Assembly (NCBI GenBank): GCA_027596945.1
Contig: JADGJH010000507.1
Coordinates: 1-17,696, forward strand
Length of the DNA stretch: 17,696 nt
Origin: Physocladia obscura
Taxonomy: Eukaryota; Chytridiomycota; Chytridiomycetes; Chytridiales; Chytriomycetaceae
Direction: 5' to 3'
Made by a program: the position numbers and the translations under genes. Below, in pieces: positions 8,246-17,270 of this stretch (its first letter is position 1; each line of letters opens with the position of its first letter). Under the pieces are notes generated by a model. The model saw only the letters and a program-made list of their open reading frames with translations. It was not told where the DNA came from and searched no databases.

Positions 8246-10076
8246 TCAAAACTCCAAAGTTCCACCCCACAAATCCTCAGAAACCTCCGTTCCAACAACT
8301 CCACTGATATCCATCCTCATACTTGCAGCCGCAACTCCAACATTTGTGAGATCAACATCATCCCAATCAATCTCTTGCTCTTCTTCAGATGCCAAAAACT
8401 TTCTACTGCTGGTGTATCCCGCAAGGCTCGTTTTCAGTCCACACTCTTGACCATATTGCGATTCCACAAAGTCCTTCACAGGCGACTCGCAACTGTCTAC
8501 ACCAGCCACAACAGCGCTGTATCGATGCAAAAGCGTAAAAGTGCCAGCAAGTGTGCTAAACGCGAGAACAGTTGCAGGGTTATTGTCGCAGGCACGCATA
8601 AGCCGCGGAGTCAGTCTCCATATGCGTTTATGATATCTTCGAGCTGTGTAGTACATGAGAGGAACCATGATATCCATTTGACTCGAGACTGGTTCGACGT
8701 TGGGCGATTTATGGTTAAATGCTTTGGCAGCATCCAGAGCGCCAGTGAGACTTGATGGTGGGATGTTAAGTTTATTGGCAATGTATGCAAAATGCGAGAC
8801 GAGAAGGTTATTTGCAACACCTTTCATATACACAAACGCCAGAATAATTTTTTCGAAAATGGGAAGATTGGCGGTAAACTCTTTGGTGAAGGATTGCTGT
8901 GTTTCTGCGGATGCGGTATCGCAAAAAAGCGTTTGTTCAAGGAATGAGCAGTATATTCGTTTCGTTGAAGCGTTTTTGATTTGTGTGAGATATCTGGGAG
9001 CAAATCCTTGAAATTTTTGAAGCAGCCACGTGTCCAGCGATACGTGAGTTGTAGGCAATTTGCTTTGAATGGTTTGATTTAAACTTAGAAAGATTCTGAG
9101 ATGGACGAGGATATCAACAGCTTCCTTAATACGTGAATAAATGGAATTTTTTTTTCTTCTAGGAGACACAGTTGATTTGAATGCACCATTGTATTTATGA
9201 ACGCCAAAAGAAAATGCAGTTTTTTTAAAGGCAATTTCTGCATTTCGGGCATGAAGTTCGTCAATTTCGAGACCAAGGAGAGTGTTGAGGGAGTTCTTAA
9301 AACCTATCAAATAGTTTAAAAAAAATTTTTTAAAAAAATAAAACAAGTAAAAACAATGTAAGTTAAAAGAAAGAAGAAAAAAATTAGAAGTAAAAAAAAA
9401 CGCACCAGCTATAGCCACAAGGTTTCCAATTTGCTGAAGCCCAATAGTACCATCAAAAGCAGAAGCAGTTTCGTTTTGCATTGGAAGAGAAACTCGGGCA
9501 GGCACTTTCGTAGCAGCCACGCACAGTCGAAGAGCGATTCGATCGTTTGGCGAAACTTCATTCGGTGCCAACCGCAGTGGTTCAGAAACGGCGATTGACC
9601 CTTTGAAAATATCACCTAGTCCACAAGCCAACGCCGAGCAATAAGCACACTGCGCAACGAGGCTTGTTATTATACTGGCAAGGCGAAGGAAATTGCTCGG
9701 CAGTTTGGAGTTGTCTGTCAAAACAATAGAAATCAACCAAGGGATTTTCTTGCGGTATGGCAAACCTTGTAGTGCAACCATACAAAGTACGTAGGTGTTC
9801 ATGGCAACTGGATAAATGGAATAAGTGTGGAATGACGCCGGCGTAGCGCCAAGAACGCGCGCGATTATAATACTAACGGCACGATACTCCTTCTCGAACT
9901 CATTCCCGTGGATTGCGAACGGTTCCAGTAGTGCTGCGATTGCGCCCCAAAGTATTTATTATTCTAGGACAAATATAAGCATATTTTCTTTTTTCTTTGT
10001 TACCTTGTAGCGTTGGCCGATCTACGGTTGAAGCGGAACCGATGGATGACACAGTCAGTTTCGTTTCCATCTCCAT
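8246..10076 (-). CDS. AhpD-like (CMD-superfamily) protein, copy A, four exons
   Basis: Exons on the minus strand are 10076-10004, 9933-9766, 9714-9406 and 9303-8246, giving 535 residues. Introns are 70, 51 and 102 bp. Support for the fold: RLASIITSLVAQCAYCSALACG (CxxC at 103/106), then RIALRLCVAATKVPARV, then GLQQIGNLVAIAGFKNSLN. This is the order of the helices in alkylhydroperoxidase AhpD and carboxymuconolactone decarboxylase-like proteins (CxxC helix, ALxxA..P.RV helix, IxxxVAxxxFxN helix). The C-terminal half has ILAFVYMKGVANNLLVSHFAYIA, which may be a second, diverged repeat of the fold, and an acidic tail (IDWDDVDL). AhpD members reduce peroxides or other substrates through the CxxC pair, but the His normally four residues after the second Cys is Ala here. 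Catalysis is therefore uncertain. No signal peptide is seen. The unspliced frame from 9802 to 8246 is open through introns 2 and 3, so a naive ORF call wrongly includes them. Confidence 0.78.
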
Positions 10077-10365
10077 TTCAATTTATGTCAATTTGCAAAA
10101 ATTGAGTTCTGCCGTTTAACAATCAACACTGATTTTTAAATACTACAATCGCAAAGAAGAAACCAGACGGACACTCCAGTGTTCGGAAGTTTGATTATTG
10201 CATTTTCGCAACCTTCTTATCTATAACACCAAAAAGCATAAAATCAGGCTAATGCCAAATATTTCAAAAGAGTTTATTGTAAGAAGCAGAAATGACGGAG
10301 TTGTTTCACGAAAGGTGCTTGTGTATGTTCACAAACTTGCAATTAATTTTTCTCGGCAGATTTCC
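10077..10365. promoter_or_regulatory. Shared divergent promoter region of the AhpD-like pair
   Basis: The 289 bp between the two start codons (10076 minus, 10366 plus) must contain both promoters and 5' UTRs. It is A/T-rich. I see no clear TATA box or known factor site on either strand. The plus-strand reading frame is open upstream of 10366 as far as 10198, including an earlier ATG near 10252, so a longer N-terminus for copy B cannot be excluded. Alignment with copy A favours the start at 10366. Confidence 0.6.
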
Positions 10366-12157
10366 ATGCTGAGTATTTCAAACACCATCACCTCAAACTA
10401 CTCCGGCCCAACACCAGGCAATAGCGAAACACTGCAAGGTAAGCGATATTCGCTAAATAAACACCATTAAAAGTGGATTGCGGATTAATGACCAGCAAAC
10501 AAACACATCAATACTTTTGCAACCGACAGGTTTGCTTGATTCCCATGCGGTCCACGGCGATGCGTTCGCTGTTCAGCATGAAACAAGCAGTTTCTTAGTT
10601 GCGCGAATGCTAGGTGAAGCTCCGGCTGCGTTCCACACTTATGCTATTTATCCGTCAACGATGATCATATACAAACTCTGCATGTTTATCATGACTGGTA
10701 ATAAATTTTTACGTTAACCGTTCCTCATTCTGAATCACCGTCTAACGTTTACTCCCAGATAATAAAAAATTGTCACAAAAACTGACGCGATTGGCTGGAA
10801 TTGTTACTAGCCTCGTTGCGCAGTGCGCTTATTGTTCAGCAGTTGCGTGCGGGCTTGGGGATGTTTTTAACGGCGCAGTAACTGTCACAACACCACTGAA
10901 TCTTGCACCAAGCGATGTCTCTAATCCTCACAGAATCGCGCTTAGACTGTGCGTTGCGGCGACTAAAGTTCCTGCTCGTGTTTCGCCCGAAATGCGCAAC
11001 GAAAATCGTGAAATTTTTGGCGGCGAAGCTGGCCTCCAACAACTTGGAAATATAGTAGCGACATCTGGTAAAATATTTATTTGGCTCAATGTTGAGCCAT
11101 TATCTTGATCTTACTTAAATATTCAGGGTTTAAAAACTCGTTGAATTCCCTTCTCGGCACTGAAATCGATAGGACTCACACAGATAATGCTGAGATTGCA
11201 TTTCAAAACACCTCATACTCTTTTGGTCCACATAAGTTTGCTTCCCGTTTCAGATCATCTTACAAAAAATTTGATAAGAACTCATCAATATTCGGTTTTA
11301 TTGTTGATTTTTTTCAATCAATTCACCATCAACTGAAATTTCTCGCCGAGACCCAAGCCATCCTCAAACAAGTTCCGTCCACCCACGTCTTGCTCAACAG
11401 GTGGCTTTCTGAAAAATTTCGCGGATTTACACCTCGATATCTTTCCGATATAATCAACTTGGAAACCAAACGCAGTTTCTGCACTGTACTTACTCAATCC
11501 ATCTTCACTGAAGAACCATTTACAGTATCTTCAAATGGGACTTTCGCTGCAAACTTGCCACTCTCCGACAAGATAATTCTCGCGTTCGTTTACTTTTCCG
11601 GCGCTTCAAACAACCTCCTCGTTGCCCATTTTGCCTTCATTGCGCACTCTCTCGATATTCCTGCTACAAGATTGAGCGACGCACTAGATCGCGCCCAAAA
11701 ATTCAACCACAAGGACTCAACAAGCCCACAGTCAGCAATGGATGTCATGATTCCGCTTACTTATTACGCGGCCCGGCGGTACCACAAACGCATGTGGCGT
11801 GTTTCTCCGTGGCTCTATCCGCAATGTGGCCAGAATCCCGCGACGATCCTCGCGTACTGCAATCTTGTAAGCGTATTCACCTTTTTGCACCGCTACAGTG
11901 CCGTTGTAGATGACGGAAAGGGATTTGAGATGGTTGTTAAGGTCTTTGTTGTGTCAAGTTATGGAACTTCATGTGGACTTGCTGTAAATCAAGCAGGTTG
12001 CAACAGCAGCGGGTTTTTGGCGTCACTTGAAGAGAGAGACATTGATTGGGATGATGTGGATATAAGTACGGTGCAGAAAGGGGCTTCCAGCCTGAGACTG
12101 GGTGTTGGAGAGATTGTCGGTCCCTATAATCTGTGGGGTGGTAATGTGGATTACTAA
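10366..12157 (+). CDS. AhpD-like (CMD-superfamily) protein, copy B, four exons
   Basis: Exons 10366-10438, 10530-10697, 10759-11067 and 11127-12157 give 526 residues. Introns are 91, 61 and 59 bp, all inserted after the first base of a codon, exactly where copy A has them. Exons 1-3 match copy A in length (73, 168, 309 bp). Signature segments: FHTYAIYP in exon 2, LVAQCAYCSAVACGLGD (C103, C106) and RIALRLCVAATKVPARV in exon 3, and GFKNSLNSLLG across the third join. Exon 4 carries IILAFVYFSGASNNLLVAHFAFIAHSLDIP and the tail IDWDDVDI. By eye it is about 60 percent identical to copy A in exon 3. As in copy A, the usual His after CxxC is missing and a third Cys (C111) follows. A thiol-based redox role is suggested by the family, but the substrate is unknown. 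The start was chosen because it gives the same 24-codon first exon as copy A. Confidence 0.8.
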
Positions 12158-12255
12158 GAGAGGCAAGTGATCCTTTCCGATAACAAGTTGTGAATGATGC
12201 AGTAAAAAACTTTTAAAAAAAAAGTTTGGTTGTGCCTCATTGATATTTGAAGTCA

Positions 12256-12261
12256 AATAAA
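12256..12261 (+). terminator. Poly(A) signal of AhpD-like copy B
   Basis: AATAAA about 98 nt past the TAA at 12157. Confidence 0.55.
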
Positions 12262-12301
12262 TTTTTACTAATGCTAGAGTGTTTGAAGAAAATCATTGAT
12301 T

Positions 12302-12307
12302 TTTATT
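12302..12307 (-). terminator. Poly(A) signal of the branched-chain aminotransferase gene
   Basis: TTTATT on plus (AATAAA on minus) about 80 nt past the stop at 12387. It lies only about 40 bp from the convergent signal of AhpD-like copy B. Confidence 0.5.
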
Positions 12308-12386
12308 TATTATTATTTGAAAATAAAAATGCAACGAGAAACGCTTCGTCTTGACAGTTCAGATCAAATTGTTCACAAAATTTTTA

Positions 12387-13938
12387 TCATGGCTTCACAA
12401 CAACGCTCCATTCATGTGGAATCTCACCATACTGAATTCCCATAATAGTATCAGCAAATCTCTTTGTGAGATTCCCCGCCTGACTTGACGGGTCGGATGG
12501 GTCTAACGGAATGGCATAATCAGTACCTTTGTACCCAATATTTTTAATTGGCGAGACGATCGCTGCTGTACCAGCGCCAAACATTTCGAGTAGTCGTTTC
12601 TCTTTCAGAGCTTCTAAAACCTAATAAAGTCATGCAATGACTAAATGCACTTTGTAAAAATATATAAATATATTACCTCTGGCATAGTAACAGGTCTCTC
12701 AGCAACCTCAAACTCCCCCCATGATCTTGCCAGACTCAAGATAGAATCCCTAGTAACACCGGGCAAAATCGTCCCATCCAACGGTGGCGTAACAAGCTCC
12801 CGTTGCCCAGCCTTATTTATCCAAAACAAAAACAAGTTCATAGTTCCGACTTCAGTGAGATTGTCGTCAGGGCCAAAGAGCCATAGGTTTTGCGCGTATC
12901 CGTGTTGGGCCACTTCGAGTTGAGGGCGGATGCCGCTGGCATAGTTGCCACCGACTTTGCTGTCACCCGTACCACCAGGCCAGGCGCGCACGTAGTGCGA
13001 GGTGGCGCTAAGGCTGACGGCTGCGAATCCGGTTTTGTAGTATGGTCCGACTGGAGAGGCGATCACGAAGATTTTCGCGTTGGAAGAAGCTCCGACGCCT
13101 TTTTCGCACACAAAAAAATGATTATATACATATATATATATGGTAGTAGTTTAATAATTGCTGATAAAGAAAAAATTGAAAAAAAAAAAATCTTACCAAG
13201 AGATTCCTGCGTTGCAATTGCAGTTGGTCTAAGATACAAAGAATAGCCGCGTTCGCTTGGAATCCATCTCTCGTCGACAAGCAATAATTGCTCGATGGAT
13301 TTTAGAAGCTCGTCTTTATTGAATTCTGGAAGCGCAAGTCGTTGACAGGAACGGAACAGTCGGTTCATGTTCATGTCGGGACGGAACAAACGAATTGAAC
13401 CGGACTTGTCTTTGTATGCTTTCATACCCTATTTATTATTTATTATTATTTATTACATGAGGTGTGAATATTTGAGAAAATGATCCGGAAGTGAAATTTC
13501 GGGATGATCCCGGAACCAATTTTCAGCTTTCTTCCTTCTATCCCGCCTCATCAAACGAAAAACTTCGCTACAACTACAAGCTCGAAAAGAAAGTTCTCAC
13601 TCTCCTCAGCAGTCCTCAAAAAAATAAAAATAAACAGGAGAACAAACCTCAAAACATTCTACACCATAATGAAATACAGTCGCACTAGGCGCAATGCTCA
13701 AGTTCCCATACGGCTTAATTTCTGGTGCCGCCCATCCGTTCTTACTGTCCCAGTTCACGTCGAGCATATGGTCGGCAAACGTTTTGCCAAATACCAAATC
13801 CTTGTTGGCCGGGATATGCTTACGGTGTGGCGAAAGCGAAACGGTCGTTGCAGCCGCGACAATGTCCTTTAATGTTGCTGTTTTTGATGCAGTCGAAAGG
13901 AGCCGGCGGTTTGTTATCAGCGGGCGAAAGAAATGCAT
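12387..13938 (-). CDS. BAT1: Branched-chain amino-acid aminotransferase, mitochondrial
   Basis: Catalyses reversible PLP-dependent transfer of the amino group between leucine, isoleucine or valine and 2-oxoglutarate: the last step of synthesis and first of breakdown. Exons on minus are 13938-13648, 13428-13197, 13098-12677 and 12620-12387, giving 392 residues, the normal size (yeast enzymes are about 376-393). Fold-type IV motifs are clear: YGVECFEGMKAYKD across the first join, [25 protein letters not shown]-type loop (VGPYYKTGF), [10 protein letters not shown] with the PLP Schiff-base Lys at about 222, [11 protein letters not shown], and GTAAIVSP near the C-terminus. The N-terminus [19 protein letters not shown] is Arg/Ser-rich without acids, a textbook mitochondrial presequence. 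Two in-frame ATGs upstream (14010 and 13995) would add up to 24 residues. I prefer 13938 because it directly opens the presequence. Intron 1 (219 bp) is the longest in the window. Confidence 0.95.
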
Positions 13939-14078
13939 TGCCGAATTTTTTGAAAGAAAAAACTTGTTATTAAGAATTGTGTGCAAATTATTCATTGTCG
14001 AAATACACATGAATCATTCGACTTGGCCAATTATTAAACCAAACCCTTAACTTTTTATCGCGATCATGAATCACGCTT

Positions 14079-14084
14079 TTTATT
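14079..14084 (-). terminator. Poly(A) signal of PEX19
   Basis: TTTATT on plus (AATAAA on minus) about 45 nt past the PEX19 stop. It lies within the short region that must also hold the promoter of the downstream aminotransferase gene. Confidence 0.45.
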
Positions 14085-14128
14085 TTATTTTTTCAAATTG
14101 GTTATTTCCTCTTTTCGGGTTTCTTTTT

Positions 14129-15323
14129 TCACATGATGCTACAATCAGGATTCCCTTCGACTCCTGGAATTCCCGCTGGGAGTTTCGGTAACCCATCTGG
14201 GCCCATTTCAAATCCGGGCGCAAGATCAGCCATCATTCCTTCAGGGGGGTTTCCCAGTTCTTGCATTTTTTGCATTAAATCTGCAACGCGTTTTTGTTCC
14301 GAGTCACCACTAATTGCAGGGTCATCGTAGATTTGAATGATTTGAGACACAATGACGCTTTGTGATTCGAATCGTGCATAATCATCCCGCGATAGGGATG
14401 ATTGGTTTTCGGCAAGATACTCCGGGTACTATTAAGAGGCAAAAAAAAAAAAAAAAAATTAGATAAAACATAAATTTAAAAATTTAAGAAATAGTGCTGA
14501 ATTTATAATCGATTTAATATGTTGAATTCAGGATTGCCGTTCTTTACCTTCATCGCAAGGTCTTTCATTGGTTCATAGAGCAAATCCCTTGACATCAATT
14601 GTCCCATAACATCACCAAACATATCTTCGAACTCAGCAGAGCCCATCATTTCCTCTAAGTCCTTCATCATAGCCTCCATATCCTCAGGAACATCGGCTGG
14701 ATTTTCCTTTAACTCAGTCTATAATAAATATTTTTTTTATTACAATTATTCTCCTATTCCCCCCACAATGAATCTCCTTACCTCGACTTTTTCTTTTGAA
14801 TCTTTGAGTTGCGAGAGGGTATCGGATATGGCGGCATGGAAATCAAAAGCCGGATTGGCGGGGGCTGATTGTTGGGATTTGTTGGTGCTTGATTGATTTG
14901 CTTTCGACACACTTGCTGATGGTGATTTTTTTGCACCGATCGAGCCGAGCAGCGCGTCCATTGTTTCCTTCACTTTCACTGAATCAATGCTTCCGGAAGA
15001 CGAGTCTGGCGATTGTGCATCAGCAGCCGCGAGTCCCGTAAGAAGTTTCTCCATTCCCAGTGCCAGTTGGCGTTCAAACTCTTCGTCTGCATTCGTATTC
15101 GCATTAATATTCAGATTCGTGTTAGCTTGTACAGTGTTCGCATTGTTCTGGCGAGCTTTGCTGTCTGATAAACTCAGTTGATTTGAACTAGTTGGTTTTG
15201 CGTTTGTTGTCGCAAGCTCGTCAAGAATATCTTGAATGGATGCCAGTAACCAGATTAATACGATTGTGATTGATCGGCTGTCTTGGATATTTGATTATCA
15301 TTACCATCAAGATCGTCATCCAT
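14129..15323 (-). CDS. PEX19: Peroxisomal biogenesis factor 19 (PEX19), farnesylated
   Basis: PEX19 is the cytosolic receptor and chaperone for peroxisomal membrane proteins and docks on PEX3. Exons on minus are 15323-15305, 15230-14782, 14718-14548 and 14428-14129, giving 312 residues, a usual length. The N-terminus reads MDDDLDDILDEL, the acidic amphipathic helix known to bind PEX3, and is created by splicing of a 19-nt first exon. A Ser/Asn/Gln-rich linker follows, then the conserved C-terminal domain: EDMFGDVMGQLMSRDLLYEPMKDLAMKYPEYL split over two exons (about 192-218), a helix with QSVIVSQIIQIYD, and a Met/Gly/Pro-rich stretch. It ends CSIM, a CaaX box for prenylation, as in yeast and human PEX19. 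Introns are 74, 63 and 119 bp. The gene is divergent from the MYND gene. Confidence 0.95.
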
Positions 15324-15453
15324 TGCAGTCACTTTTTTGTCTGGTTCCAAATCAACGCAAGAGTTCTGTTCTATGACTGAAATCGGACGAGCAAACTTTA
15401 CAGTTCCACCCCATTGGGCGTACTCTGGTTGGCTTTAAGTAATACGAATTACT
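15324..15453. promoter_or_regulatory. Compact divergent promoter of PEX19 and the MYND/MSS51-like gene
   Basis: Only 130 bp separate the two start codons, so both promoters and leaders must overlap or be very short. I see no clear TATA box. Confidence 0.5.
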
Positions 15454-16835
15454 ATGTCATATTCAACCATTACGATTAATTATGCAGGTGGCGCGTGTTT
15501 TCACTGCGCAGTGCCGATTCCGTCCACTTCCCTCGTTTCTTGTCCAGTCTGCCGTCACGCTTTCTATTGCTCTCTCAAATGCGCAAGTCTCGATGCTGAA
15601 ATACATTCCGTTCATTGCACAGACATTAAAATGTAACATTCATGCACATCTTCGATACAATTCTAAGAAACAACAGTGCCTTCACAACTCTCATCGAACC
15701 AACTTGTCCGAAAATCCATTCCCCAACCCTTTTTCAAACAGAAAATGCAATAACGAAACTGCCCTACGAAATTCGCATGCCTCTGATTCTTGAATCATTC
15801 TGCCGCGTGTGTCGAAACCGGCGTTCGCAAAAAACTATACTCACCAATTGCCACACGCGGCGCCCAAATATATCGCAGTCGTCATGTTTGTATGGATGGG
15901 TTTGTAATTCTGTTGAATGTTTGCGCGAAATTGACGGTCTACACACACCTGCAATCTGCGAAACGTATAGCGATTTCGTGAAACTTCGCGCCTATTTACG
16001 CATGTGGGTGCTCAAACACAACGGGGATCATTTGGAATGGCCTTGCACATTTTTCACAACTTTATCGACTGTCGAAGATGCGTCAGAATGGGCGCGAAAC
16101 AGTGCAAACGGATGGAGCTCGTGGTTTAAATACCGATTCACCAACCAAGAGCGCGACACAATTGCATCAGAAACAATCCTTGCGTCTACAGAACATTTAA
16201 GCAAACCACTGACAGTCTGTTGGGCATGGAGTCTCTGTTTTTCCACACGTCAAAGTCGCAGCATTTGCGTTATTCACGTTATAGGTGCTGAGGAATATGA
16301 AACATTTACAGGCTACGGCTGGATCGATATACTGCATGCTCTAAATGCAAAAACCGTGGAAATCTGGTTCATTGGCCCTAAATTAACTGTCCCCGATTCC
16401 TGTCGCACTGAAACACGTGGCGAAAAATCCATCACATTTATATTCAAAGCCGGACTATACCAAACTCTCGTCCACAATCCACCCGACTTTGTCATAGCAT
16501 TTAATTGCGGCTTCCACGTCGATATTGTATCATGGAAGCCGGCCCTCGAAAAGATCAAAGCGTTGAAAGTTCCGCTTTGTTTCACGAGTTTCGATGCAAA
16601 TGAAGCGCGGCAGGACGCGCGAGTGTTTGAATCTTTGGGTATCAATAAAACTTTATTGCGCACAAATGAGTTTGGTAAGCGGCGGCGACGGTTAAGAGTT
16701 GGTCAATGGGAGGCGGTTTTTTCGGCAGGTGTGAATCCGTTCCGGTCACTTGTTCCGTTGTTAGATGCCTGTGAGGTAGACTCATTTCAGTACCAAAATT
16801 GGCATGCTTCCATTTATTGTCCTCATACATCATAG
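15454..16835 (+). CDS. MYND zinc-finger protein with MSS51-type C-terminal domain
   Basis: Two exons, 15454-15632 and 15677-16835, joined over a 44-bp intron that contains a CTAAG branch-like site, give 445 residues (yeast Mss51 has 436). Residues 15-55 form a complete MYND finger: C15xxC18, C30xxC33, C39xxxC43, H51xxxC55. A second Cys cluster follows (CRVC at 102-105, C118, C130, C136, C141). The C-terminal half has the MSS51_C pattern: SICVIHVIGA, ILHALNAKTVEIWFIGP, FIFKAGLYQTLV, PDFVIAFNCGF, SWKPALEKI, PLCFTSFDANEA, NPFRSLVP. In yeast, Mss51 is a mitochondrial activator of COX1 translation. ZMYND17-type homologues share this layout. No clear mitochondrial presequence is seen from this start, so an undetected upstream exon or a non-mitochondrial role is possible. 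Splicing is needed: without it the MYND frame ends at a TAA just past the junction. Confidence 0.85.
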
Positions 16836-16843
16836 AGTGAGAA

Positions 16844-16849
16844 AATAAA
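16844..16849 (+). terminator. Poly(A) signal of the MYND/MSS51-like gene
   Basis: AATAAA begins only 9 nt past the TAG at 16835, implying a very short 3' UTR if used. Another AATAAA-like site lies about 45 nt further on. Confidence 0.45.
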
Positions 16850-17069
16850 AGAAAAAAATTGGAACAAGAAAATTAAAAAGATTTAGAACCAATAAAAATT
16901 GTATCCGTCAAAGAAATTCACATATTTGAAGTAAATTTGAACCTTGAAAGTCATTTTCAGGATTAAGATTGAATTCGCTTCGAGGATTCAATATTAATGA
17001 CTATTCCGAGGAAAATGCTATTATTTGATCTTTAGTTTATGACAAAAGGCTTGGACTTGGCAAAATCCG

Positions 17070-17075
17070 TTTATT
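17070..17075 (-). terminator. Poly(A) signal for a minus-strand gene ending at 17109
   Basis: TTTATT on plus (AATAAA on minus) about 35 nt past the TAA of the candidate terminal exon. Its spacing supports a real gene end there. Confidence 0.35.
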
Positions 17076-17108
17076 TGCTCATGTCAAAGCTGATTGTAAA
17101 CTCTCCTT

Positions 17109-17270
17109 TTATTTTACAGCCTGCAAAGTTTGACTTACATATTTTTTAAGAAGCATAAAACCACTGTGTTCGCGCAACCAATGTGCGAGCAAGTCGAGCA
17201 AGTTTTCATACAAATACAATTCCTGACGAAAATATAATAGTATTCCTTTCACGAAGTGGTAGAAACAAAA
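17109..17270 (-). CDS. Probable terminal exon of an unrecognised gene running in from the right
   Basis: Minus-strand frame of 53 codons plus TAA (17111-17109), bounded upstream by a plausible acceptor (GGCATTAG). The encoded segment is rich in Leu, Tyr and aromatic residues and looks like two amphipathic helices (FVKGILLYFRQELYLYENLL and LLAHWLREHSGFMLLKKY), in DNA locally richer in GC than its surroundings. More coding-like minus-strand pieces lie upstream: one with LELFEQMNQINGPMDLADAN at 17449-17372 behind a TTGGCAG acceptor, and one with VLCRLCNLGKIAEL near 17560-17640. I could not join them with confidence, since the 17449-17372 frame meets a stop before any good donor. It may be a degraded gene. 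No family is recognised. Confidence 0.4.
   Translation of the reverse strand, partial: FCFYHFVKGILLYFRQELYLYENLLDLLAHWLREHSGFMLLKKYVSQTLQAVK

Noticed and set aside
7873..8304. 143-residue minus-strand ORF with a hydrophobic middle
   Set aside because: It joins the 3' end of AhpD-like copy A in another frame, AT-rich spacer, and the N-terminus of the dead transposase. The hydrophobic part reflects T-rich DNA.
12645..13246. Plus-strand ORFs of 92 and 118 residues over the aminotransferase
   Set aside because: They are antisense to well-conserved aminotransferase exons and cross introns, with no motifs of their own.
16968..16995. Small hairpin ATTGAAT...ATTCAAT between the convergent genes
   Set aside because: A 7-bp AT-rich stem is not significant in this composition and has no U-run or RNA-gene context.
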